This document shows positions 1 through 6,628 of a stretch of DNA of 8,834 nt, one piece after another. Position 1 is the first letter of the stretch, and each line of letters begins with the position of its first letter. The stretch is taken from the NCBI GenBank assembly GCA_009774465.1, contig VSNT01000145.1:1-8834 (forward strand), given 5' to 3'. The translations under genes and the position numbers were made by a program. The notes beneath the pieces are model-generated. The model did not search any database, was not told the origin of the DNA, and worked only from the letters and a program-made list of their open reading frames with translations. The DNA comes from Lachnospiraceae bacterium. Its GTDB lineage: Bacteria; Bacillota_A; Clostridia; Lachnospirales; Lachnospiraceae.

Positions 1-1265
1 CTCATATATTGAATTGCCGAAATATTTAAAGACAATATAAAGTGGCAGTCATACTTTTTCTTCCACCCTGCAAAATACTTGATGCTTTCTTCTATAACCC
101 ATGTTCCAATAGGCACAATTGTTCCGTTTTTCTCTGCAATTGGTATAAAAAGAGCCGGACTGATCATTTTGCCATCGTTATCCCTCCATCTGATCAGTGC
201 CTCCATACCACGCAGCTTTTTACCATCCACATAATATTGGGGCTGAAAATTCATAACAAAATTCTGGCTGAAAACAGCTTCTTTTAATTTTGTTTCAATA
301 CTGACATTTTGTAAAAACTCATTTAATATAGGTGCATCAAAATACTGAATGGAATCTTTTCCCTGATTTTTTGCCTTAAACATAACAATTTCAGCGCAGT
401 TAATCAAATCCAGCGTGGTCTTTGCAGCCTCAGGGTATTCCGCCACTCCTATGCTTACCGTTAAACTAAGCTCCTGGCCTGTGCTTAATGCAAAAGGATT
501 TTTAATACGTTCGTGTATCAATTTAAAAATATGCTCTACACTTCTGTTTCCTCCCGGCTCATAAATTGCAATACAGTAAATATCCGCATTAAAATGGGAT
601 ACCAGCACATTTTCTCCCTGAAATCCTGCCAGAAACTGGCCAAACTGCTGTACAATCTCATCTCCTACAATAATACCCAAACCATCATTGATCTTTCTGA
701 AATCGTCAATGTCAACAAACATAACTGCAACAATACTGTTTTCTTCCTCTGCTTTCCGCACAAAGTCCGACAAAAGTCTTACAAAATAATTTCTGCTGTA
801 AAGTCCTGTCAAAACATCATAATAAGCCATATAAGTTAGTTCGTCAGTTTGATTTTTAAATTTGGAAATATCTTTAAACCGGATCACCTTGTCCGTTGCA
901 TTTCCGGATTCATCATATAAGATAGCCGATTCGCATTCTACCCATGTTCTTCCGTCCTTTAACCTGACAATTCCACTGTCAGCATTCATTTCCGTTTTTT
1001 CCAGAAACAGTAAATCTCTAAGAGGAAGTACGTATTTATCTTCCACCTGAGAATACAGTTTTGCAAGATCCTTCATATAACGGATTTCAACATCCGGAAA
1101 AAAGAAATTCCAGTTTGCCAGAGTTCTGACTTCATTCTTTACAAAATTAACATACAAAAACGCATTGCTGGACGTATCGCAGATCAGACGATACATCTTT
1201 TCATCATTTGTCAGTCTTTGATTCATTGCGCTCAGCAGATCCACCCGATAACGTAATTCATCCAT
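1..1265 (-). CDS. PAS-GGDEF-EAL protein with degenerate GGDEF, probable c-di-GMP phosphodiesterase (3' end outside window)
   Basis: The reverse strand reads open from an ATG at 1265 to the left edge, giving 421 codons with no stop. Residues about 20-135 look like a PAS-type sensor domain ending in the usual linker (VIRFKDISKFK). Residues about 145-310 are a GGDEF domain: the metal-site stretch FVDIDDFRKIND is at 183-194, but the signature GGDEF is replaced by NADIY at 226-230, so cyclase activity is unlikely. An EAL domain starts near 325, with EALIRW at 355-360 and the metal-ligand Asn in LNIS at 414. Both are typical of enzymes that cut c-di-GMP to pGpG, but the remaining catalytic residues lie outside the window. 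No transmembrane segment is seen, so it is probably cytoplasmic. The start is fixed because the same frame has a TAA at 1278-1280, which is also the asd stop. An AAAGGG ribosome site overlaps that stop. Confidence 0.9.
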   Translation of the reverse strand, partial: MDELRYRVDLLSAMNQRLTNDEKMYRLICDTSSNAFLYVNFVKNEVRTLANWNFFFPDVEIRYMKDLAKLYSQVEDKYVLPLRDLLFLEKTEMNADSGIVRLKDGRTWVECESAILYDESGNATDKVIRFKDISKFKNQTDELTYMAYYDVLTGLYSRNYFVRLLSDFVRKAEEENSIVAVMFVDIDDFRKINDGLGIIVGDEIVQQFGQFLAGFQGENVLVSHFNADIYCIAIYEPGGNRSVEHIFKLIHERIKNPFALSTGQELSLTVSIGVAEYPEAAKTTLDLINCAEIVMFKAKNQGKDSIQYFDAPILNEFLQNVSIETKLKEAVFSQNFVMNFQPQYYVDGKKLRGMEALIRWRDNDGKMISPALFIPIAEKNGTIVPIGTWVIEESIKYFAGWKKKYDCHFILSLNISAIQYM

Positions 1266-1273
1266 ATTCTCAT

Positions 1274-1279
1274 CCCTTT
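1274..1279 (-). promoter_or_regulatory. Ribosome binding site of the EAL gene overlapping the asd stop codon
   Basis: On the reverse strand AAAGGG lies 8 nt before the ATG at 1265. Its first bases are part of the TAA stop of asd (1278-1280). The placement suggests translational coupling to asd and fixes the start of the downstream gene. Confidence 0.65.
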
Positions 1280-2363
1280 ATTTTTTCGTTATATACCCCT
1301 GCGCCTTTAAAAGCTCCGCACAAAGTACAGCTCCCCCTGCTGCTCCACGGACCGTATTGTGAGAAAGTCCTACAAATTTCCAGTCATATACACTATCCTC
1401 GCGAATACGTCCAACACTGATTCCCATTCCATTTTCAAAATCAACATCCAGTTTTACCTGAGGCCTGTTGTCCTCCTCCATATACTGAATAAACTGTTTC
1501 GGTGCGCTGGGAAGTTCAAGTTCCTGTGGAAGTCCCTTAAAGGATACCAGCTTTTCAATTAATTGTTCTTTAGTTGGCTTCTTTTTAAACTTTACAAAAA
1601 CAGCCGCTGTGTGTCCATTTAATACAGGTACTCTGATGCACTGGCAGGTGATTACCGGCGTCTGTGCAGGCACAATCACACCATCCTTTATCTCTCCCCA
1701 TATTCTTAAAGGCTCTTTTTCACTTTTTTCTTCTTCACCGCCAATATAGGGAATAATATTTTCAATCATCTCCGGCCAGTCCTTAAATGTTTTACCGGCA
1801 CCAGAGATTGCCTGATAGGTAGTCGCCACCACTTCATAGGGCTCAAATTCCTTCCATGCAGTAAGTACAGGGGCATAGCTTTGGATAGAGCAGTTGGGTT
1901 TAACAGCTACGAAGCCTCGTTCCGTTCCCAGCCTTTTTTTCTGAAAATCAATGACTTTCATATGTTCCGGATTAATTTCCGGCACCACCATAGGCACATC
2001 CGGCGTCCAGCGATGTGCAGAATTATTGGATACAACAGGTGTTTCCGTCTTTGCGTACTCTTCCTCTATCTTTTTTATTTCTTCTTTTGTCATATCCACC
2101 GCACTAAATACAAAATCTACTTGGGAAGCAACTTTTTCCACTTCATTTACATTCATAACAACAAGCTCTTTCACTGCTTCCGGCATAGGCGTGGTCATTT
2201 TCCAACGCTCTCCCACTGCCTCTTTATAAGTTTTTCCGGCAGACCTTGGGCTTGCTGCAATTGTAGTCACCTGAAACCAGGGATGGTTTTCAAGAAGAGA
2301 AATAAATCTCTGTCCTACCATGCCTGTACCGCCTAAAATTCCAACTTTTAATTTGTCACTCAT
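1278..2363 (-). CDS. asd: Aspartate-semialdehyde dehydrogenase, archaeal/fungal-type
   Basis: The enzyme reduces L-aspartyl-4-phosphate to aspartate semialdehyde with NADPH, the branch point to lysine/diaminopimelate, threonine and methionine; it is cytoplasmic. The 361-residue product has the nucleotide-binding motif GGTGMVGQ at 11-18, a conserved SNN at 112-114, the catalytic cysteine C158 in KPNCSIQ, and the likely acid/base histidine H251 in LNGHTAAV. Length and motif style fit the archaeal/fungal-type family rather than the shorter-motif E. coli type. An in-frame ATG at 2375 would add four residues (MEEK), but it lies inside the GGAGG ribosome site, which is spaced 5 nt from the ATG at 2363. 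I therefore prefer 2363. The gene follows argH by 23 nt and precedes the EAL gene by 12 nt, so it is probably the middle gene of one operon. All key residues are present. Confidence 0.95.
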   Translation of the reverse strand: MSDKLKVGILGGTGMVGQRFISLLENHPWFQVTTIAASPRSAGKTYKEAVGERWKMTTPMPEAVKELVVMNVNEVEKVASQVDFVFSAVDMTKEEIKKIEEEYAKTETPVVSNNSAHRWTPDVPMVVPEINPEHMKVIDFQKKRLGTERGFVAVKPNCSIQSYAPVLTAWKEFEPYEVVATTYQAISGAGKTFKDWPEMIENIIPYIGGEEEKSEKEPLRIWGEIKDGVIVPAQTPVITCQCIRVPVLNGHTAAVFVKFKKKPTKEQLIEKLVSFKGLPQELELPSAPKQFIQYMEEDNRPQVKLDVDFENGMGISVGRIREDSVYDWKFVGLSHNTVRGAAGGAVLCAELLKAQGYITKK

Positions 2364-2368
2364 TTTTT

Positions 2369-2373
2369 CCTCC
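2369..2373 (-). promoter_or_regulatory. Ribosome binding site that sets the asd start
   Basis: GGAGG on the reverse strand is followed by AAAAA and then ATG at 2363. The upstream in-frame ATG (2375) overlaps this site and has no site of its own, so translation most likely begins at 2363. Confidence 0.8.
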
Positions 2374-2386
2374 ATTCCAAAGCGTT

Positions 2387-3814
2387 TTACGCTTGCCGAT
2401 TTGCTGTATATTCTGTTCTGTCATTATCTTTTGTCCACGCATGGGCAAGGAAGTTCTTATTAATCCTTATCACTTCTTCCATTGCCTTCTGCCCCGGCGC
2501 ACCAATTGTAAGTCTCTTTTCCACACAGGTTTTTAAGCTGATGGCATCATGGAAATCCACATCAAACACGGGACTGATAAATTTCAATTCCTCAAGGCTC
2601 AAGGAATCAATACTGCAGTCCTTTTTAATGCAGTATAACACAAGACGTCCGATAATGCCATGTGCATCACGAAAAGGAACTCCTTTATTCACCAGATAAT
2701 CTGCTGCATCAGTAGCATTTGTAAAACCATTCATTGCGCTTTTTTCCATAATTTGATTGTTAAATTTCAGCGTCTTTAACATTCCATTAAATAGCATCAG
2801 ACAACTGCTTACCGTTTCAATTGCATCAAAGGTGACTTCTTTATCCTCCTGCATGTCCTTATTATAAGCAAGAGGAAGCCCTTTCATGGTAGTAAGAATT
2901 GACATTAAGGCGCCATATACGCGTCCTGTCTTTCCTCTGACCAGCTCTGCAATATCAGGATTCTTTTTCTGAGGCATAATGCTGCTTCCTGTAGAGAAAC
3001 TGTCATCAATTTCCACAAACCGGTATTCATTTGAATTCCATATGATAATTTCTTCTGAAAATCTGCTTAAATGCATCATAATCGTAGAAAGGGCCGCCAG
3101 AAATTCAATGATATAATCCCGATCCGCCACAGAATCCATGCTGTTTAAAGTGGGACCTTCAAATCCCATCAGTGAGGCAGTATAAACGCGGTCCAGCGGA
3201 TATGTGGTTCCGGCAAAAGCGCCTGCCCCCAAAGGACTGTAGTTCATTCTTTTATAAATATCATGAAGCCGCAGCAGATCCCGTTTAAACATTTCAAAAT
3301 AGGCTCCCATGTGATGGGCCAGCGTGGTTGGCTGTGCCTTCTGAAGATGGGTAAATCCCGGCATATAGGTGGTCAGATTATTTTCCATCACAGTAAGCAG
3401 GGTTTCAAGAATTTCCACCAGCAGTTCCGATATGGAAAGAACCTGCATCCTCACATACAACTTCATGTCCAGGGCCACCTGATCGTTTCTGCTTCTGCCG
3501 GTATGCAGTTTCTTCCCTGCTTCTCCAATCCGGTCAATTAAGCTGGCCTCCACAAAGCTGTGAATATCCTCATATTCATCTGTAATAACCAAACGCCCCT
3601 CCGATACATCCTTTCGGATACCGGTTAATCCTTTTACAATGGCGTCTTTTTCTTCACAGGTGAGTATCCCCTGCTTTTCCAGCATTACCACATGGGCAAT
3701 ACTTCCTTCTATATCCTGTTCAAAAAGCTTTTTATCGTATGTAACAGATGCATTAAACTGATAAACCAGCCTGTCCGTTTCCCTGGTGAAACGTCCTCCC
3801 CATAATTGAGCCAT
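2387..3814 (-). CDS. argH: Argininosuccinate lyase
   Basis: The enzyme splits argininosuccinate into arginine and fumarate, the last step of arginine synthesis; it acts in the cytoplasm, typically as a homotetramer. The 475-residue product starts MAQLWGGRF, typical of ArgH. It carries TGRSRNDQVA (105-114), PGFTHLQKAQP with the conserved Thr-His pair (152-162), and the family signature GSSIMPQKKNPD (276-287) with the catalytic serine loop. The frame stays open upstream to an ATG at 3877, but that 21-residue extension is unlike the family and would cover the promoter. The ATG at 3814 has GGAGG at 3824-3828, 9 nt away. The gene is first in the leftward argH-asd-EAL cluster. argG, its common partner, is not in the window. 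No defect is seen. Confidence 0.96.
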   Translation of the reverse strand: MAQLWGGRFTRETDRLVYQFNASVTYDKKLFEQDIEGSIAHVVMLEKQGILTCEEKDAIVKGLTGIRKDVSEGRLVITDEYEDIHSFVEASLIDRIGEAGKKLHTGRSRNDQVALDMKLYVRMQVLSISELLVEILETLLTVMENNLTTYMPGFTHLQKAQPTTLAHHMGAYFEMFKRDLLRLHDIYKRMNYSPLGAGAFAGTTYPLDRVYTASLMGFEGPTLNSMDSVADRDYIIEFLAALSTIMMHLSRFSEEIIIWNSNEYRFVEIDDSFSTGSSIMPQKKNPDIAELVRGKTGRVYGALMSILTTMKGLPLAYNKDMQEDKEVTFDAIETVSSCLMLFNGMLKTLKFNNQIMEKSAMNGFTNATDAADYLVNKGVPFRDAHGIIGRLVLYCIKKDCSIDSLSLEELKFISPVFDVDFHDAISLKTCVEKRLTIGAPGQKAMEEVIRINKNFLAHAWTKDNDRTEYTANRQA

Positions 3815-3823
3815 GCAAACTTT

Positions 3824-3828
3824 CCTCC
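3824..3828 (-). promoter_or_regulatory. Ribosome binding site that sets the argH start
   Basis: GGAGG on the reverse strand lies 9 nt before the ATG at 3814. It supports MAQLWGG as the N terminus and argues against the longer frame from 3877, which would begin within the promoter. Confidence 0.8.
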
Positions 3829-3848
3829 AATTATAAAATCTGAATTTG

Positions 3849-3877
3849 ATACTATCACATTTTATCAGGTATTTCAA
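3849..3877 (-). promoter_or_regulatory. Sigma-A-type promoter of the argH-asd-EAL operon
   Basis: On the reverse strand the -35 box TTGAAA (3872-3877) and the -10 box TAGTAT (3849-3854) are separated by exactly 17 nt. A TGA directly before the -10 forms an extended -10. Transcription would start near 3842, leaving a leader of about 28 nt before argH. That is too short for a T-box or riboswitch, so control is more likely by a DNA-binding protein. The spacer carries one copy of the motif shared with the divergent ABC side. Confidence 0.75.
3856..3870 (-). repeat. Shared intergenic motif, copy 1 (inside argH promoter spacer)
   Basis: Reverse-strand ACCTGATAAAATGTG. It matches copy 2 at 3975-3990 on the forward strand except for one extra G there. 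It lies between the -35 and -10 boxes of the argH promoter, a position where a bound protein would block RNA polymerase. It could also be chance in AT-rich DNA. Confidence 0.5.
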
Positions 3878-3931
3878 TCATTTCTTACAAACATTACCAG
3901 AACTGTTTCCTTATGAAAACCTGTGAAAAAA

Positions 3932-3960
3932 CAGACACAGAAATGTCGAATGCTCATAAA
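3932..3960 (+). promoter_or_regulatory. Weak candidate promoter for the ABC transporter operon
   Basis: CAGACA (3932-3937, 4 of 6 to TTGACA) is separated by 17 nt from CATAAA (3955-3960, 4 of 6 to TATAAT). A second possible -10, TATAAG at 3968-3973, has no convincing -35. The operon needs a promoter in this gap because the genes on its left run the other way, but which box is used is uncertain. Confidence 0.3.
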
Positions 3961-3974
3961 TTATATGTATAAGA

Positions 3975-3990
3975 ACCTGATAAAGATGTG
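3975..3990 (+). repeat. Shared intergenic motif, copy 2 (ahead of the ABC genes)
   Basis: Forward-strand ACCTGATAAAGATGTG, an inverted partner of copy 1 at 3856-3870. It lies just downstream of the candidate ABC promoter, about 40 nt before the ATPase start. Its position in front of both divergent operons fits an operator for a common regulator; this is inference. Confidence 0.5.
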
Positions 3991-4031
3991 CAAAATCATG
4001 CATACAAAAAGCCCAAATGTGAGGAATAACT

Positions 4032-4805
4032 ATGAATCAGACTATTCTGGAATGTAAGAACATATGCTTTTCTTATCACAATTTAAATGGTGAAACAAAA
4101 GCGCTTACCAACATATCATTTCAGGTAAAAAAAGGAGAATTCCTTGCAATCGTTGGTCCCAGCGGATGTGGCAAATCCACACTGCTTTCAATTATAGCAA
4201 GGCTCCTTGAACCTGAATCGGGAGAAATCCTGTTTCATGAACAGGAAAATTTAAAAATCGGCTATATGCTCCAGCAGGATCATCTGTTAGAATGGCGCAC
4301 CATATGGAAAAATATTCTTCTCGGCCCTGAAATCACAAAAACGCTTACAAAGCAAAAAGAAGACCTTGCCCTGAAACTTCTTTCCGATTATGGTCTGTTA
4401 AAATTTAAGGATAAAAAGCCAGGTGAATTGTCCGGCGGTATGAAGCAGCGTGCAGCACTGATTCGTACTATGGTCATGGAGCCGGATATTCTTCTTTTAG
4501 ATGAACCTTTTAGTGCGCTGGATTATCAGACGCGCCTTATGGTTTCCGCAGATATAGGCAATATCATAAGGGCCTCCGGCATTACTGCAATTTTAATTAC
4601 CCACGATCTGTCAGAAGCAATTTCACTCTCTGACAGAATCCTTGTTTTAACCAAACGCCCGGCCACTATTAAAAATAATATTCCCATTCATCTTTCACTT
4701 TCAGATAATTCCCCCTTAGCGGCCAGAAACGCACCGGAATTTAACGATCTTTTTACTTTATTATGGAAGGAGATTTCTGATGAATATTGCGGAGAAAACT
4801 GTTGA
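4032..4805 (+). CDS. ABC importer ATP-binding protein, SsuB/TauB family
   Basis: This is the ATPase that would power a nitrate/sulfonate/taurine-type importer at the inner face of the membrane. The 257-residue product has Walker A GPSGCGKST (42-50), a Q-loop around Q81 in LQQDHLLEW, the signature LSGGMKQR (133-140), Walker B DILLLDEP (152-159), D-loop SALD (161-164) and the switch histidine H191. All ATPase motifs are intact. The start is supported by a GAGGA site 6 nt upstream of 4032. The last 26 nt overlap the permease gene, so the two are surely co-expressed. The substrate cannot be read from the sequence. Relatives move sulfonates, nitrate, taurine or thiamine-precursor pyrimidines. No substrate-binding protein gene is adjacent. 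Confidence 0.93.
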   Translation: MNQTILECKNICFSYHNLNGETKALTNISFQVKKGEFLAIVGPSGCGKSTLLSIIARLLEPESGEILFHEQENLKIGYMLQQDHLLEWRTIWKNILLGPEITKTLTKQKEDLALKLLSDYGLLKFKDKKPGELSGGMKQRAALIRTMVMEPDILLLDEPFSALDYQTRLMVSADIGNIIRASGITAILITHDLSEAISLSDRILVLTKRPATIKNNIPIHLSLSDNSPLAARNAPEFNDLFTLLWKEISDEYCGENC

Positions 4806-5601
4806 TAATACTATTTCTCTTTCCCAGAAACTGTATATGAAAAATCATTACAGACATCACCACATTGTCACTTTACTGCGCTTTCTTATTCTGATTTTGT
4901 TTTTGGGAATTTGGGAATATGCCGGTAAAATGAAACTGATAGACACTTTTTTCTTCAGCAGTCCAGGTATGATTGCTGCATATTTTAAAGAAATGCTGTT
5001 TGACGGTTCTTTTTTTACCCATACCGGAATCACGTTGTTTGAAACTCTGATCAGCTTTTTACTGATCACTTTAATCTCAATGATTATGGCTACGCTTTTA
5101 TGGTACTCCAAAACACTTTCCGAAATCCTTGAACCTTATCTGGTGGTTTTAAACAGCCTGCCTAAATCAGCCCTGGCGCCGCTTTTTATTGTCTGGCTTG
5201 GCACAGGCATCAATACCATTATTGTTGCGGGAATTTCCGTTGCGCTCTTTGGTTCCATCATAAGCCTGTATACAGGCTTTAAGCAGGTAGATAAAGAAAA
5301 GTTAAAGCTGATCTATACTCTGGGCGGCAGCCGTATAACCGCTTTTCACAAAGTAGTGCTTCCCTCCTCTATTCCTGTTATTTTAAGCAATATGAAAGTA
5401 AATATAGGTCTTGCTCTGGTAGGCGTTATTATTGGAGAATTTCTTGCTGCCAGAAAAGGACTTGGCTATCTGATCATATATGGTTCCCAGGTATTTAAGT
5501 TAAATATGGTAATCACTTCCATCATTATTTTATGCGTCATTGCTATGGGATTATACCAGTTAATTCAATGGCTGGAACATTTGTATAAGAAAAAAAGCTG
5601 A
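4780..5601 (+). CDS. ABC importer permease, SsuC/TauC family
   Basis: This is the membrane subunit that partners with the ATPase upstream. The 273-residue product has a hydrophilic N terminus, a first membrane helix at about 30-48, and further hydrophobic segments at about 82-107, 121-141, 145-164, 208-222 and 243-262. The cytoplasmic coupling (EAA) loop, which docks to the ATPase, is at about 173-197 with LGGSRITAFHKVVLP. The length and the loop fit the SsuC/TauC group. The start at 4780 has AAGGAG at 4767-4772, 7 nt away, inside the end of the ATPase gene. The methionine at residue 20 is a weaker alternative. The TGA stop (5599-5601) lies inside the terminator hairpin. The substrate is unknown. 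Confidence 0.92.
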   Translation: MNIAEKTVDNTISLSQKLYMKNHYRHHHIVTLLRFLILILFLGIWEYAGKMKLIDTFFFSSPGMIAAYFKEMLFDGSFFTHTGITLFETLISFLLITLISMIMATLLWYSKTLSEILEPYLVVLNSLPKSALAPLFIVWLGTGINTIIVAGISVALFGSIISLYTGFKQVDKEKLKLIYTLGGSRITAFHKVVLPSSIPVILSNMKVNIGLALVGVIIGEFLAARKGLGYLIIYGSQVFKLNMVITSIIILCVIAMGLYQLIQWLEHLYKKKS

Positions 5602-5619
5602 CCAGGTGGTCAGCTTTTT
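5592..5619. terminator. Bidirectional intrinsic terminator between the ABC operon and tRNA-Thr
   Basis: A 12-bp perfect stem pairs 5592-5603 with 5608-5619 around an AGGT loop. The core GCTGACC/GGTCAGC is flanked by A-runs on one side and T-runs on the other, so each strand ends in a U-tract after the stem. It begins within the last codons of the permease gene and ends 2 nt from the tRNA 3' end, so it can stop transcription from both sides. Confidence 0.9.
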
Positions 5620-5621
5620 CA

Positions 5622-5694
5622 AGCTACTGAGGGGACTCGAACCCCTGACCTGCTGATTACGAATCAGCTGCTCTACCGGCTGAGCCACAGTAGC
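5622..5694 (-). tRNA. tRNA-Thr, anticodon CGT
   Basis: The 73-nt gene folds as a complete cloverleaf. The acceptor stem is GCTACTG paired with CAGTAGC, and the D arm is GCTC/GAGC. The anticodon arm is GCTGA-TTCGTAA-TCAGC, giving anticodon CGT (decodes ACG). The variable loop is AGGTC, and the T arm is AGGGG/CCCCT with TTCGAGT. The discriminator base is T and no CCA is encoded, so the tRNA needs CCA addition by nucleotidyltransferase. The gene has its own promoter upstream and a terminator directly downstream. Confidence 0.97.
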
Positions 5695-5704
5695 ATCAAA
5701 AACA

Positions 5705-5733
5705 ATTATAACGAAAGCATCCGGGAAATGCAA
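5705..5733 (-). promoter_or_regulatory. Promoter of tRNA-Thr
   Basis: On the reverse strand a consensus -10 TATAAT (5705-5710) lies 17 nt from TTGCAT (5728-5733), a weak -35 sharing the TTG core. Transcription would start near 5698, only a few bases before the mature tRNA 5' end. The promoter fills most of the 46-nt gap after the mscS-like gene. Confidence 0.65.
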
Positions 5734-5740
5734 GCTAAAA

Positions 5741-6604
5741 TTATTTCGTATCTGAATGCTGCATATAAACATCCAATTGGGGAAAGGGAATGCTGATTCC
5801 GGCTTCATCAAGGGCATATTTCACCTGTTCTGTCAACTGCCACCTGGTATTCCAGTAATCTTCCTGCAGCACCCAGCATCTTACGATTAAATTGACGCTG
5901 CTTTCTCCTAACGAATCAACAAGCACCCGTATCTCCCGCTCTCTGATTACTCCAGGTTCCCTGACCGCTGCCTGTTCCAAAACTTCCCGTGCCTTTCGAA
6001 TATCCTCCCGATAGGCAATTCCTACAGGAATGTCTATTCTTCTTTCCCTGCATCTGGTAAAATTCGTTATCGTTCCGTTTGCAAGATTTCCATTAGGCAG
6101 AACAACAATACGATTATCAGGAGTAAGGAGCTGTGTGTAAAAAACATCAACCGCTTCCACAGTTCCTTCGTTTCCTGCCGCATCTTTAATATACTCGCCC
6201 GCCACAAAGGGCTTTAAGATCAGCAGTAATACGCCTCCTGCGAAATTACTCAGACTCCCCTGTACTGCAAGTCCAATGGCCACGCTGGCAGAACCCAAAA
6301 GAGCAAGAATACTTGCCGCATCTACTCCAAGTCCTGATGCAATCAGTAAAATCAAAACAAAATAAAGTCCGAATTTGGTAAAAGAATCTATAAAATGCAC
6401 CGCGCTTTCATCTACATGGCTTCTCTTTAGCGCTTTTTTTAAAAAACTCCTTATCAGCCGGATCACCTGCACTCCAATTAAAAAAGCAAGCGCAGCAAGA
6501 ACAACTCGAAATCCAAGATGAAATGCTTTTTCAGGGAGCTGGTCTAAAAATTTTTCAATTACGCCCGGATCTATCTCTTCCTCCACCAGTTCTTCCAGTT
6601 CCAT
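5741..6604 (-). CDS. mscS: MscS-family small-conductance mechanosensitive channel
   Basis: Such channels open under membrane tension and release small solutes during hypo-osmotic shock. The 287-residue product is about the length of E. coli MscS. Membrane helices are predicted at about 28-50 and 75-93, and the pore helix at about 95-130 contains the hallmark GLAVQGSLSN (111-120) followed by KPFVAGEYI (131-139). The cytoplasmic beta domain follows (about 140-180, with VVLPNGNLANGTITNF), then the alpha/beta cage domain ending in PFPQLDVYM. By alignment to E. coli by eye, the gate leucines L105 and L109 correspond to V108 and L112 here. The N terminus is acidic. The start at 6604 has AAAGGA at 6612-6617, 7 nt upstream. 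The gene follows glgB by 24 nt, so the two are probably co-transcribed. Confidence 0.94.
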   Translation of the reverse strand: MELEELVEEEIDPGVIEKFLDQLPEKAFHLGFRVVLAALAFLIGVQVIRLIRSFLKKALKRSHVDESAVHFIDSFTKFGLYFVLILLIASGLGVDAASILALLGSASVAIGLAVQGSLSNFAGGVLLLILKPFVAGEYIKDAAGNEGTVEAVDVFYTQLLTPDNRIVVLPNGNLANGTITNFTRCRERRIDIPVGIAYREDIRKAREVLEQAAVREPGVIREREIRVLVDSLGESSVNLIVRCWVLQEDYWNTRWQLTEQVKYALDEAGISIPFPQLDVYMQHSDTK

Positions 6605-6628
6605 TTTAATATCCTTTCCTTTGCTTTC

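Noticed and set aside
42..1050. Several forward-strand open frames over the left region
   Set aside because: They lie opposite a continuous, well-recognised PAS-GGDEF-EAL frame and show no domain features of their own.
2373..2375. ATG at 2375 as the asd start
   Set aside because: It overlaps the GGAGG site of the ATG at 2363 and lacks its own site.
3815..3877. N-terminal extension of argH from the ATG at 3877
   Set aside because: It would translate through the -35/-10 promoter and the ribosome site, and the added residues are unlike ArgH.
3973..4020. Possible TPP riboswitch, prompted by GAACCTGAT near an SsuB-type transporter
   Set aside because: The other conserved blocks (CTGAGA and the GGATAATGCC-type core) are absent, and the same motif appears inverted in a promoter, which points to a DNA site.
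5716..5731. Small hairpin GCAT/ATGC after the mscS-like gene as a terminator
   Set aside because: The stem is only 4 bp, has no good U-tract, and overlaps the tRNA promoter.
5560..5817. Reverse-strand open frame of 85 codons containing VAQPVEQLIRNQQVRGSSPL
   Set aside because: This is the well-known false translation of a tRNA gene. The frame runs across tRNA-Thr and the terminator and has no ribosome site.
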